64,000 bases of DNA, taken from the NCBI RefSeq assembly GCF_010730195.1, contig NZ_AP022613.1:1240001-1304000 (forward strand). The letters run 5' to 3'. Position 1 is the first letter of the stretch, and every line of letters starts with the position of its first letter. Under the pieces are notes generated by a model. That model searched no databases. It saw nothing but the letters and a program-made list of their open reading frames with translations, and was not told where the DNA came from. Source of the stretch: Mycobacterium conspicuum (lineage in GTDB: Bacteria; Actinomycetota; Actinomycetes; Mycobacteriales; Mycobacteriaceae). This document shows positions 18,945 to 27,350 of the stretch, piece after piece. The position numbers were made by a program, and so were the translations under genes.

Positions 18945-20012
18945 TTATAGATCCACGATGGTGCCGGCCGATGGGTCGACTTTCCCGTCGAGTAGCTCGA
19001 GGTAAGCCCGTTGGATGCTGTCCTCACCCGAGATCCGTTCGACGCGAAGCCACTTCGAAGCCCACTCGGCGAAGGGTGCCCACGCATCGGCAACGTTTTG
19101 GTCGAGTTGCGCAGTTCCCCAATCGGCTCCGCGCTTTTTGATGCGGTCCGGCGCGAAGAAGAACACCGGGCTGGGGCCGTCGAGCGTGTCGCCGCCCTGC
19201 GCCATCTGGGTCCAATGGGTCATCCCGACCGCCGCGCTGTGGGCCAGCCGATCGCCGTAGTGGGCGTGGACGCCGGCGCGGACGGCGCCGTCGCCGGAGA
19301 TGTCGACGTAGACGGCACGGTCGCCCGGCAGCCCGGAGACCTCGTCGTAGAGGTAAACCGCGTCGTAGATGTCGAGTGCCTTGACGAATTCCCTGTTGCC
19401 CGCCGAGGTCAGCCCCACGATCTCAATGCCGTCACGCTGGGCGAGCAGATAGGCGGCGATGATCGCGGTCTTCGACGAGGCGCTGGAGATCACGATGGCG
19501 TCCGCGCCGAAGAAGGATTCATCGGCCAAAAAGTCGTCGATCAGAAACGAAGTGAAGAACAGCGGGAAGAACAGGATGTGCTCGGACTCGCGCTCGGGGG
19601 AGTAGACCGGGTCGGTCTGGACGTCGCGGTAGCCCTGGTAGGCCGACGGCAGCGCGGCCCGGTGTGCTGCGGCGTCGACGAATCCCTTCTCGTTGATGCG
19701 ATCGGGGACCACCAGCAGGTGGCTGGCGCACGGCAGGTAGCCGTACACGCGGAGGCCCTGCGCCAGGTCCGGGTGCCGCGACTCCTCGACGTGGGCGTAG
19801 CCCCAAACGTTGAGCTTCCCCCAGTTCGGGTCCGAGGCGCCGAAGAAGTCCCAGTACCGCATCGATTCGCCGAACACGGCGTAGGTGATGTTGTTCGCGG
19901 TCAGCCCGAACGACTCGACGCGTAGGAGGGCCTGCCCGTCTTCCGGCGATGGCGCGTCACCGTGCAGAAAGCGGGTCTGGTGCAGGTCGGTGCGGCGCAG
20001 CTCGAAGTCCAT
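18945..20012 (-). CDS. DUF2855 family protein
   Basis: Protein of 355 residues of the DUF2855 type, distantly like medium-chain dehydrogenases (a Rossmann-like region AIVISSASSKTAIIAAYLLA with a TSAGNREF segment). The start at 20012 (MDFELRRTDLH) is chosen over an in-frame ATG 12 codons upstream, which would run toward the operator. Function is unknown; the fold suggests NAD(P)-dependent chemistry. It is divergent from an SRPBCC-TetR-LLM operon across 55 bp that holds a perfect palindrome, so it is probably under the same regulator. Confidence 0.8.
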   Translation of the reverse strand: MDFELRRTDLHQTRFLHGDAPSPEDGQALLRVESFGLTANNITYAVFGESMRYWDFFGASDPNWGKLNVWGYAHVEESRHPDLAQGLRVYGYLPCASHLLVVPDRINEKGFVDAAAHRAALPSAYQGYRDVQTDPVYSPERESEHILFFPLFFTSFLIDDFLADESFFGADAIVISSASSKTAIIAAYLLAQRDGIEIVGLTSAGNREFVKALDIYDAVYLYDEVSGLPGDRAVYVDISGDGAVRAGVHAHYGDRLAHSAAVGMTHWTQMAQGGDTLDGPSPVFFFAPDRIKKRGADWGTAQLDQNVADAWAPFAEWASKWLRVERISGEDSIQRAYLELLDGKVDPSAGTIVDL

Positions 20013-20051
20013 GCGGATGAGCCTATGGGCTAGCCATCCGCAGGGCAATTA

Positions 20052-20069
20052 ATGTACCATATGGTACAT
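20052..20069. promoter_or_regulatory. perfect 18-bp palindrome overlapping a start codon, candidate TetR operator
   Basis: ATGTACCATATGGTACAT is its own reverse complement. Its last two bases are the first two of the SRPBCC gene start codon at 20068, and its other end is 39 bp from the DUF2855 start. A TetR regulator is encoded 430 bp downstream in the same operon, so autoregulation and control of the divergent gene are likely. The link to that regulator is inferred. Confidence 0.7.
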
Positions 20070-20514
20070 GATTACTGAACGCAGCGTCGAGATCGACGCC
20101 CCGGCGTCGTTGGTATGGGACGTGTTCACCGATGTCGAGCGCTGGCCGGAATGGACCGCCTCGGTCACCCGCCTGGTCGCGCTCGACGGACCCGGCCTCG
20201 CCGTCGGGAAACGCTTCGAAATCAAACAACCGAAGCTGCCGACGCTGGTCTGGGAGGTCACCGACCTGACCCCCGGGGTCGCGTGGACCTGGGCGCAACG
20301 CTCCTCCGGCGGCTCGACCGTGGCTCATCACACCGTGAACCCGATTGACGACAACCGCACACTCGTGCGCCAGACGCTCGACCAGCAGGGGCTGGCGGGC
20401 GCGATCGTCGGGCGTCTCATGCGCCGCACCACCTGCCGCTACCTCGAGATGGAGGGCCAGGGCCTGAAAGGCCGCTGCGAGCAGTTGCGGCAGCCGTATG
20501 GCCCGCCCGCCTGA
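20068..20514 (+). CDS. SRPBCC/polyketide cyclase-like lipid-binding protein
   Basis: START-like fold protein of 148 residues (MITERSVEIDAPASLVWDVF, VERWPEWTASVTRL, and a C-terminal helix GLAGAIVGRLMRRTTCRYLE). The family binds hydrophobic ligands or catalyses small cyclisation or dehydration steps. First gene of a small operon: it overlaps the TetR gene by 17 bp, and an LLM oxidoreductase follows. Its start codon lies in the palindrome at 20052-20069. Ligand unknown. Confidence 0.85.
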   Translation: MITERSVEIDAPASLVWDVFTDVERWPEWTASVTRLVALDGPGLAVGKRFEIKQPKLPTLVWEVTDLTPGVAWTWAQRSSGGSTVAHHTVNPIDDNRTLVRQTLDQQGLAGAIVGRLMRRTTCRYLEMEGQGLKGRCEQLRQPYGPPA

Positions 20515-21076
20515 CCTCGCCCGCCGCCAGCAGCTGCTCGATGCGCTGGTTGACGAATTCGCTGCCAGCGGGATCGGCGACCGCTCACTGCGCGATGTCG
20601 CCGCCGCGGTCGATACCAGCCACCGAATGCTGCTGCACCACTTCGCATCACGGGACGAACTGCTGCTGGCGATCGTCGACGAGGTGGAACGACGCCAGAT
20701 GGCGATCCTTTCCGATCTGCCCACCGACCCGGCCGGCGCGTTCGCCGCGATGTGGGCCAACCTGTGCCGGCCCGAGCTGCGCCCGTTCGAGCGACTGTTC
20801 TTCGAGTGCTACTCGCGCGGCGCCCAGGGCGAGGAACCCTTCGCCCGCATGGTGCCGGGGGCCGTCGACGCGTGGCTTGCCGAGGTCGACACCGCGGCCG
20901 GCGGGGTCGGCGACCCGGCGCTGGTGCGCCTGGGGCTGGCGGTGACGCGCGGCCTGCTGCTGGACCTGGTGGCCACCGACGACGACGCCGGCGTGACGGC
21001 GGCGGCGCACGCATTCGTCGACCTGCTGCGCGCAGCGGGCACAAACGGCGGGCCTGCCGTGTTGCAGACCGGGTGA
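20498..21076 (+). CDS. TetR-family transcriptional regulator
   Basis: Regulator of 192 residues with an N-terminal helix-turn-helix (SLRDVAAAVDTSHRMLLHHF, near residues 28-47) followed by SRDELLLAIVDEVE, and a helical ligand-binding domain. The start ATG overlaps the end of the SRPBCC gene, and the stop overlaps the next start. The likely operator is the palindrome at the head of the operon. The inducer may be the ligand of the SRPBCC protein or the substrate of the LLM enzyme; this is inference. Confidence 0.88.
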   Translation: MARPPDLARRQQLLDALVDEFAASGIGDRSLRDVAAAVDTSHRMLLHHFASRDELLLAIVDEVERRQMAILSDLPTDPAGAFAAMWANLCRPELRPFERLFFECYSRGAQGEEPFARMVPGAVDAWLAEVDTAAGGVGDPALVRLGLAVTRGLLLDLVATDDDAGVTAAAHAFVDLLRAAGTNGGPAVLQTG

Positions 21077-21954
21077 AGATTCGCTTCGGCGTGGGGCTGG
21101 GGGCGGATACCGCCCCAGACCAACTTGCCGATATCGTCGATCATCTGGAGAACAGCGGGGTGGACTCGCTGTGGTTCTCCGAGCTGGTGTACTCCCCGGC
21201 GGTGGACCCGGTGGTGGGCATGGCCTACGCCCTGGCCCGGACCACCCGGCTGAAGGTGGGCACTTCGGTGGCGGTGTTGCCGGGGCGCCATCCCGTGCTG
21301 GTGGCCAAGCAGCTGGCATCGCTGGCGGCCGTCGCGCCCAGGCGCGTTCTTCCCGTCTTCGGGTTGCGGTCGGCGATCCCCGCCGAGCGGGAGGTGTTCG
21401 TCGTTCCCGACGGGGAGCGGGCGGCGGTGTTTGACGAGTCGTTGCGGGTGCTGCGTGCGGTGCTGGCCGACGATGCGGCGAGCTATCGCGGCAGGTTTTT
21501 CAGCGTGAGTGGCGCGGCGGTGGCGCCGCGGCCGGTGCCGCCGCTGGACATCTGGGTGGGTGGTTCGGCGCCCGCCGCATTCAGGCGCATCGGCGCGCTG
21601 GCCGATGGCTGGTTGGGCAGTTTCCTGACCCCGGCCGAGGCCAGGGCCGGGCGTGCGGCGATCGAACGGGCCGCGGCGGAGGCGGGCCGGTGCATCGAAC
21701 CGGACCACTTCGGCATCTCGTTGGCCGTTGCCGACGGCGAGCTGCCGGCGGAATTGGCGGCGGCGGTCCGCCGGCGGCGCCCCGATTGCGACCCCGCCGA
21801 GTTGATCGCCGCCGGCTGGGATCGGCTGCATCGCCAACTCGACGGCTACCTGGACGCCGGCTTGACCAAATTCGTGATCCGGCCGGTCGGCAGTGCGCCG
21901 TTGGACGGATTCATCGATCGGTTTGTCGCCGAATTGTTGGCCCGGCAGAACTGA
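21073..21954 (+). CDS. LLM-class F420-dependent oxidoreductase
   Basis: Luciferase-like oxidoreductase of 293 residues. The GTG start at 21073 overlaps the TetR stop (GTGA) and gives the family N-terminus MKIRFGVGLGAD. Core segments are NSGVDSLWFSELVYSPAVDP, RTTRLKVGTSVAVLPGRHPV and PPLDIWVGGSAPAAFRRIG. It is the last gene of the SRPBCC-TetR-LLM operon and ends 1 bp before the convergent SDR gene. Cofactor F420 is assumed from the family in mycobacteria. Confidence 0.87.
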   Translation: MKIRFGVGLGADTAPDQLADIVDHLENSGVDSLWFSELVYSPAVDPVVGMAYALARTTRLKVGTSVAVLPGRHPVLVAKQLASLAAVAPRRVLPVFGLRSAIPAEREVFVVPDGERAAVFDESLRVLRAVLADDAASYRGRFFSVSGAAVAPRPVPPLDIWVGGSAPAAFRRIGALADGWLGSFLTPAEARAGRAAIERAAAEAGRCIEPDHFGISLAVADGELPAELAAAVRRRRPDCDPAELIAAGWDRLHRQLDGYLDAGLTKFVIRPVGSAPLDGFIDRFVAELLARQN

Positions 21955-22704
21955 TCAGATCTTGGCGGGCACGTAACTGGTCAGCCCGCCGTCGACGACA
22001 AACTCGGCTCCGGTGGCGTACGCCGACTCGTCGCTGACCAGGAACAGCACGAAGGTGGACACCTCGCCTGGGGCGGCGCCGCGGCGCAGCGGGATCGGGG
22101 TCATGAAGTCCTCGGTCACCCCCGCGCTCAACGGAGTGTGTACCAGGCCGGGGTGGATCGAGTTGACCCGAATGTTGTACTGCGCCAACTCAACCGCGGC
22201 GGATTTGGTGATGCCGCGCAGGCCGAACTTGGCGGCCACGTAGCTGTGCAGGTGGGCGCTGCCGGCCAATCCCTCCACCGAGGAGATGTTGACGATGGAT
22301 CCTCCGCCGGCCGCGATCATCGGTTCGATCGCCGCCCGCATGCCCAGGTATGCGCCGGTGAGGTTGACGTCCAGGACCCGTTGCCAGTCGGACAGCTTGG
22401 AGCCCCGCAGCGAACCGAGCTTGACGATCCCCGCGTTGTTCACCAGCGCGTCGAGCCGCCCGAACCTGTCCACCGCGGTTTCGACGGCCCGGTCCCACTG
22501 ATCCGGGTCGGCGACGTCAAGGTGCACGAAATGCGCTGCATCACCGAGCTTTTCGGCGACTTCGTTTCCTTCGGCGTCGAGCACGTCGCCGATCAGCACC
22601 CGCGCACCCTCGGTCACCAACGCTTGCGCGTGGGCGGCGCCCATGCCGCGGGCGCCACCGGTGATCAGCGCTACCTTGCCTTGAACTCGTCCCGCACGCT
22701 CCAT
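21955..22704 (-). CDS. short-chain dehydrogenase/reductase, FabG3-like
   Basis: Classical SDR of 249 residues. The cofactor loop is TGGARGMG (near 15-22), NNAG is at about 88-91, the catalytic Ser is in NISSVEGLAG, and YVAAK gives the Tyr and Lys. PGLVHTP and a C-terminal GAEFVVDGG complete the fold. The pattern resembles mycobacterial FabG3 (20-beta-hydroxysteroid dehydrogenase), which suggests a steroid-like or ketone substrate. It lies just downstream of a TetR gene on the same strand (6 bp apart), next to a divergent P450. Confidence 0.9.
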   Translation of the reverse strand: MERAGRVQGKVALITGGARGMGAAHAQALVTEGARVLIGDVLDAEGNEVAEKLGDAAHFVHLDVADPDQWDRAVETAVDRFGRLDALVNNAGIVKLGSLRGSKLSDWQRVLDVNLTGAYLGMRAAIEPMIAAGGGSIVNISSVEGLAGSAHLHSYVAAKFGLRGITKSAAVELAQYNIRVNSIHPGLVHTPLSAGVTEDFMTPIPLRRGAAPGEVSTFVLFLVSDESAYATGAEFVVDGGLTSYVPAKI

Positions 22705-22710
22705 GGCCGG

Positions 22711-23229
22711 TTACCGTACACCGGCGGCGGCGCGAAGCTGATCGATCAACCGATCGTCGTCGTGACCGGGTACGAGGTAGTGGCACACCGACAGTCGTAC
22801 CAGCGCCGTCGCCACCACTTGTGGGTCCAACACCTGCCCCTGCAGTATGGGCGCGATCGACTCGACCAGCGCCGGCAGCGCCCTGGCCAGCTGGGCGAGC
22901 ACCAGGCCCGGCTCTATCTCGACGAGTGCCCGCATCTGATACGAGCCGTAGAAGTCGGCCAGAAACCGCAGCAGCGCGTCGACCCGTTCACCACCGGCGG
23001 TGCCCTCGACGGCGCGTTCCAAATCCGTACGCAGCAACCGCAATTCGAACGCACTGAACGCCGACAGCAAGTCGTCCTTGGACGAAAAGAACTTGTAGAA
23101 GGTCGGCCGCGAGATGCCGGCCTGAGCCGCGACGTCGGACAGGTTCAACCTGCTGTATCCGTGCCGGCACAGCACCTTGAAGGTGGCGCGCAGGATGCGC
23201 TCGCGCATGGGGTCTGGGGCCGCTTCCAT
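22711..23229 (-). CDS. TetR-family transcriptional regulator
   Basis: Regulator of 172 residues with the helix-turn-helix LNLSDVAAQAGISRPTFYKF at about residues 28-47, followed by FSSKDDLLSAF. The small size leaves a short ligand domain. It is divergent from the cytochrome P450 gene (47 bp between starts) and transcribed with the SDR behind it. The AT-rich inverted repeat at 23233-23256, just upstream of its start, is the probable operator for both directions. Confidence 0.88.
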   Translation of the reverse strand: MEAAPDPMRERILRATFKVLCRHGYSRLNLSDVAAQAGISRPTFYKFFSSKDDLLSAFSAFELRLLRTDLERAVEGTAGGERVDALLRFLADFYGSYQMRALVEIEPGLVLAQLARALPALVESIAPILQGQVLDPQVVATALVRLSVCHYLVPGHDDDRLIDQLRAAAGVR

Positions 23230-23232
23230 CGT

Positions 23233-23256
23233 TTACATACTTTACAGTATTTGTAA
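23233..23256. promoter_or_regulatory. inverted-repeat candidate operator in TetR/P450 divergent promoter
   Basis: Outer arms TTACA and TGTAA enclose inner arms ATACT and AGTAT around TTAC. The site lies 4 bp upstream of the TetR start and 21 bp upstream of the P450 start. A second near-palindrome, GCGATGTTAACGTCGC (23257-23272), follows directly. The arrangement fits repression of both genes by the TetR protein. Confidence 0.55.
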
Positions 23257-23276
23257 GCGATGTTAACGTCGCCGTC

Positions 23277-24539
23277 ATGAAGGACTTCGGCGAAGTCAAC
23301 TTCTTCAGCGACGCTGACCTGGCGGCGGATCCCTATCCGTACTACGAATACCTGCGCGCGCAGTGCCCGGTGCTGCACGTGCCGAGCAGTGGGGTCGTCG
23401 CGGTGACCGGGTACGACGAGCTGGTTCAGGTGTATCGGGACAGCGCTACCTTTTCAGCGGTGAACTCGTCGCTGGGCCCGTTTCCGTTGCCGTTCGAGGC
23501 CAACGACGACGACATCACCGAGCAGCTCGACGCGCACCGCGACGAATTCCCGATGAGCGAGCACCTGGTGTCGTTCGACCCGCCCAAACACACCGCGCAC
23601 CGCGCGCTGCTCAACGGTCTTTTCACACCGAAGCGGCTCAAGGAGAACGAGGAGTTCATGTGGCGTCTCGCCGATCAATTGATCGACGAGTTCATCGCCG
23701 ACGGGCGCGCGGAATTCGCCTCGGCGTACGGCCAACCCTTTCCGCTGCTGGTGATCGCCGACCTGCTTGGCGTTCCCGAGGCCGACCATGCGATGTTCCG
23801 CCGCCTTCTGGCCGGCCAGGCCCCCGCCGAGGACCAGCGGTGGGTCGAAAACATGAATCCCCTTGCCTACTTGGACAAGTGGTTCACCGCCTACATCAGC
23901 GAGCGGCGAGAGTCACCGGCCCACGACGTCTTGACCGAGATCGCCACCCAACGGTTTGCGGACGGTTCGCTGCCCGAAGTGGTGGACCTGGTACGCATCG
24001 CCACCTTCCTGTTCGTGGCGGGGCACGAGACCACCGCCCGGCTGCTGTCCAGCTCTTTGCGCGTGCTGGCCGAGGATCCGGACCTGCAGAACACGTTGCG
24101 CGCCAACCGTGATCGCATTCCGAACTTCGTCGAAGAGATGCTGCGCTTCGAGAGCCCGATCAAGAGCGACTTCCGGTTGACCCGCGTCGCCACGACACTG
24201 GGCGGCGTGGAGCTGGCCGCCGGCACGACGGTGATGCTGCTGCCCGGCGCCGCCAACCGCGACCCACGCCACTTCGACTGCCCGGCCGAGCTGCGGGCGG
24301 ACCGGCCCAATGCCCGGCAGAATGTCGCGTTCGCGCGCGGTGCGCACAGTTGCCCCGGGGGACCGCTGGCGCGGATCGAAGGACGCGTCACCATCGAGCG
24401 AATCCTGGATAGGCTCAACGACATTCGGCTTGACGAAAGCTATCACGGCCCGCCGGGGGATCGTCGGTTCGACTATGTGCCGCTCTACATCCTTCGCGGA
24501 CTGCAGGCACTGCACATCGAATTCAACCCGGGGACATGA
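23277..24539 (+). CDS. cytochrome P450
   Basis: Heme monooxygenase of 420 residues. Diagnostic segments are the I-helix oxygen-binding AGHETT, the K-helix E-x-x-R in EEMLRFES, and the heme loop FARGAHSCPGG with the axial cysteine at residue 359. DPPKHTAHRALLNGLFTP is the conserved C-helix region. No ferredoxin gene is adjacent. It is divergent from a TetR regulator and overlaps an SDR gene by 4 bp, so the pair probably hydroxylates and then oxidises one lipophilic substrate. CYP family not assigned. Confidence 0.93.
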   Translation: MKDFGEVNFFSDADLAADPYPYYEYLRAQCPVLHVPSSGVVAVTGYDELVQVYRDSATFSAVNSSLGPFPLPFEANDDDITEQLDAHRDEFPMSEHLVSFDPPKHTAHRALLNGLFTPKRLKENEEFMWRLADQLIDEFIADGRAEFASAYGQPFPLLVIADLLGVPEADHAMFRRLLAGQAPAEDQRWVENMNPLAYLDKWFTAYISERRESPAHDVLTEIATQRFADGSLPEVVDLVRIATFLFVAGHETTARLLSSSLRVLAEDPDLQNTLRANRDRIPNFVEEMLRFESPIKSDFRLTRVATTLGGVELAAGTTVMLLPGAANRDPRHFDCPAELRADRPNARQNVAFARGAHSCPGGPLARIEGRVTIERILDRLNDIRLDESYHGPPGDRRFDYVPLYILRGLQALHIEFNPGT

Positions 24540-25456
24540 CTGGCACGCAGAAGTGGACCGCCGCCGACGTGCCAGATCAGCGTGGCCGCGTCGCCGTCAT
24601 CACCGGGGCCAACAGCGGCATCGGCTTCGAAGCGGCGGCGGTGCTCGCCGGCAAGGGAGCCCGGGTGGTGCTCGCGGTCCGAGACCCCGCCAAGGGTGAG
24701 CAGGCCGCCGCGCAAATCAAGGACCGACACCCCGACGCGAACATCGCCCTGCAAGAACTCGACCTGGCGTCGCTGGACTCGGTGCGTGCGGCGGCGCGAG
24801 ATCTCAACGCGGCCCATCCCCGGATCAATCTCTTGATCAACAACGCCGGTGTGTCGGCCACGCCGAAGGCCTCGACGAAGGACGGCTTCGAGCTGCAGTT
24901 CGGCACCAATCACCTCGGGCACTTCGCGCTCACCGGCCTGCTGTTCGATCACCTGCTGCGCGCGAAGGATTCGCGGGTGGTGACGGTCAGCAGCCTGGGG
25001 CATCGCGTCCGGTCGGCGATCGACTTCGGCGACCTGCACGCTGAGGCCCGCTACGACCCCTTCGCGGCCTACGGACGCTCGAAGTTGGCCAACCTGTTGT
25101 TCACCTACGAGTTACAGCGCCGGCTGGCCGCGAATCACCGGGCGACGATCGCGGTTGCCGCCCATCCCGGAAGTTCCCGGACCGATCTGCTGCGCAGTTC
25201 GCCCGGGTGGCTTCGGATCGGCTCCGCTGTGCTCGGCCCGTTGATCTTTCAGAGTCCGCGCATGGGTGCGCTGCCGACGCTGCGGGCGGCCACCGACCCC
25301 AGCGTGCGCGGCGGTCAGTATTACGGCCCGGGTGGATTCGGCGAACAGCGCGGCTACCCGAAATGCGTTCAGTCGTCTGCTCAATCGCACGACGAGGAGA
25401 TGCAACGGCGGCTCTGGATCGTCTCCGAGGAACTCACCCGGGTGAACTACGGTTGA
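24536..25456 (+). CDS. short-chain dehydrogenase/reductase, retinol dehydrogenase-like
   Basis: SDR of 306 residues in an ATGA overlap with the P450. The dinucleotide loop TGANSGIGFEA, the motif NNAGVS, TVSSLGH for the catalytic Ser and YGRSKLAN for Tyr/Lys are all present. The extended C-terminus (PSVRGGQYYGPGGFGEQRG) is typical of the retinol-dehydrogenase-like, NADP-preferring group common in mycobacteria. Probable partner of the P450 in oxidation or reduction of a hydroxylated lipid. Confidence 0.88.
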   Translation: MTGTQKWTAADVPDQRGRVAVITGANSGIGFEAAAVLAGKGARVVLAVRDPAKGEQAAAQIKDRHPDANIALQELDLASLDSVRAAARDLNAAHPRINLLINNAGVSATPKASTKDGFELQFGTNHLGHFALTGLLFDHLLRAKDSRVVTVSSLGHRVRSAIDFGDLHAEARYDPFAAYGRSKLANLLFTYELQRRLAANHRATIAVAAHPGSSRTDLLRSSPGWLRIGSAVLGPLIFQSPRMGALPTLRAATDPSVRGGQYYGPGGFGEQRGYPKCVQSSAQSHDEEMQRRLWIVSEELTRVNYG

Positions 25457-25467
25457 CCGCGCTGGCC

Positions 25468-26661
25468 TCACCACGGTGACGGGACGCCGGCGCGGATTCT
25501 GCTGACCTCGGCGCGCGCGAAGCGCACCCGGTCGGTGTCCGTGCCGCGTGCGCCGGCCAGCTCGTGGGCGAGGTCGTACGCGGCATTGAGGACGTAGCGG
25601 GCGCGTCGGCGTTCACGACGGTTGGGGTGGGCCTTGCGATACCGCTTGCGCGCCTTGCGATTGCCGGCCAGTGCGTCGAGTTCGGCTGCGGTGATGACGT
25701 TGCGGGCCGCCTCGGGGATCATGACGTCGCGCAGAAAGTTCCTTTCCCGCGTCACGGTCAGGCCGTAGACGCGCGCGACTATCACCAGCGCAAGAATGAT
25801 CACCGCGATGAGCAAGCCCAAAAACAACAGTGTGCTCCGGCCGGCGGTGGCCGCCAGCGAGTCCCAAATGCCGTGCAGCAGCACCGGTATCGCGATAAGC
25901 AGCAATCCGCGCCCGACGCGGCGCGGTTCGGCGGGCCGGCCGAGCAGATAGATCACGCCGGCGCAAAAGATCGCGCTGTAGAGGATGTGCGCGGCGACAC
26001 CGCTGAGCATGCGCATGATGATGGTCCCTATCGATGCCCCAATCTGATTCGCGCCGAACTGAGAACTGGCCGACGTCATGGCGTAGCTGATGTCCTCGAG
26101 GATCTGAAATCCCAGGCCGATGAACGCGCCCAGGATCAACCCGTCAAACGCGGTTCGCACCTGCCGCGGTGCCAACGCGATGAGCAACAGCAGCCCCGAG
26201 CCCTTCGCCGCTTCTTCGGTGAACGGCGCCGACAACCCGGCGCCCCAATTCAGCGCCCACGACTGCCCGAAAGACTTGGCGTACAAGGCAAGTATCGCGT
26301 CGTTGGCGCTCGCCGCCATCATCCAGGTCGCCGCGAAGCCGCCCCAGAGAAAGGCGACGACCATCAGTTTGGCGGGCAGCGTCGCGTAGCGGTCGATGCG
26401 CTGGGTGAACCACCAGAACAGCGCGGCATAGATGGCGAAGGACGTGACCGCCAGCGCGATCGCCTGGCCGTAGGCGTCGTACTCGCGGGTGACGGTGGAT
26501 GCGAACAGGAACATGCCGATCCCGACCAGCGCCAGGTAGCCCCAGAAGGCGAGGTTGCGTGGCTGGTAGAAGGCGAACCGCCGGCCCCACCCGGAGAGAT
26601 CGAGCGCGGCGTTGCGCGCGCGGTCGAGGTCGGCGAGCGATGCGGTGGGCGTCGTTGACAC
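25468..26661 (-). CDS. PrsW-family intramembrane metalloprotease-like protein
   Basis: Multi-pass membrane protein of 397 residues with about eight hydrophobic segments. PrsW-type active-site motifs are visible in order: FTEEAAKG (EExxK), GFQILED, AAHILYSAI and LLHGIWDSLA. In Bacillus, PrsW cleaves an anti-sigma factor; targets in mycobacteria are unknown. The C-terminal 90 residues are basic and soluble (RKARKRYRKAHPNRRERRRA). It lies 3 bp after another membrane protein gene on the same strand, probably one operon. Confidence 0.85.
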   Translation of the reverse strand: MSTTPTASLADLDRARNAALDLSGWGRRFAFYQPRNLAFWGYLALVGIGMFLFASTVTREYDAYGQAIALAVTSFAIYAALFWWFTQRIDRYATLPAKLMVVAFLWGGFAATWMMAASANDAILALYAKSFGQSWALNWGAGLSAPFTEEAAKGSGLLLLIALAPRQVRTAFDGLILGAFIGLGFQILEDISYAMTSASSQFGANQIGASIGTIIMRMLSGVAAHILYSAIFCAGVIYLLGRPAEPRRVGRGLLLIAIPVLLHGIWDSLAATAGRSTLLFLGLLIAVIILALVIVARVYGLTVTRERNFLRDVMIPEAARNVITAAELDALAGNRKARKRYRKAHPNRRERRRARYVLNAAYDLAHELAGARGTDTDRVRFARAEVSRIRAGVPSPW

Positions 26662-26664
26662 TGC

Positions 26665-27297
26665 CTAGCCTCCCCGTGGATGAGTGATGCTGCGGATCAT
26701 CTGCATAACCGCGGGCGTGAGCTCCGGGCCGGCGTCGGACGGCCCGGTGGCCACGGCCTCGACCCCGCGCCCGTCGAACACGAAGGCGGCGATCACGCCG
26801 CCGGTGTGTGGTCCGGTCACCCGCGCTGTCGCGCCATGGTCGCCCTGATCGGTAACGATGGTGGTGTGCGGCCCCGCCACGTGCACGCCGCGACCGCGGC
26901 TGAGGGCGTCGGAGGTCGTCTCGATCTGGTCGAGCAGTTTGTTGGCGTCGCCGTCGAATCGCGCTGTGCGAACCGTGAACTTGACGGCTTTGTGCTCGAC
27001 GGTCGCGCGCGCGGGATACTCGCCGGACAGCGGCGCGTTGCCGGCGCGCACGCCTGAGGTAATACCCCAGCCGGCCTGCGGCACGAACGTCACGTCGCCC
27101 CGCAGCTGCAGCACGTCGCCGGCCTTGACGATGTCGTGGTAGGGGACCGTGGCGTTGACGACGGGCAGCACCACCGACATGACGACGGCCAGCGCGAAAA
27201 CCGCCAACGTGGGGGCGATGGTGCGTCGATCCACGCCGAATAAGCGCTCGTCAGCGGGGACCCAGCCCACGTCGGGCTCGTACTGTGGATCCGGCAT
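26665..27297 (-). CDS. membrane-anchored protein of unknown function
   Basis: Protein of 210 residues with one N-terminal membrane helix at about 27-49 (TIAPTLAVFALAVVMSVVLP) and an extracytoplasmic beta-rich domain (DVLQLRGDVTFVPQAGWGIT, AKFTVRTARFD-like strands, SITHPRGG end). No catalytic motif is seen. It precedes the PrsW-like gene by 3 bp, which suggests a functional pair, for example a protease and its substrate or regulator; that is inference. It is divergent from the DUF808 gene. Confidence 0.75.
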   Translation of the reverse strand: MPDPQYEPDVGWVPADERLFGVDRRTIAPTLAVFALAVVMSVVLPVVNATVPYHDIVKAGDVLQLRGDVTFVPQAGWGITSGVRAGNAPLSGEYPARATVEHKAVKFTVRTARFDGDANKLLDQIETTSDALSRGRGVHVAGPHTTIVTDQGDHGATARVTGPHTGGVIAAFVFDGRGVEAVATGPSDAGPELTPAVMQMIRSITHPRGG

Positions 27298-27350
27298 TCT
27301 GCGAGAGTAAACCTGCGACGGGTACCCTCCAACGCCATGGCGGAGACGCG

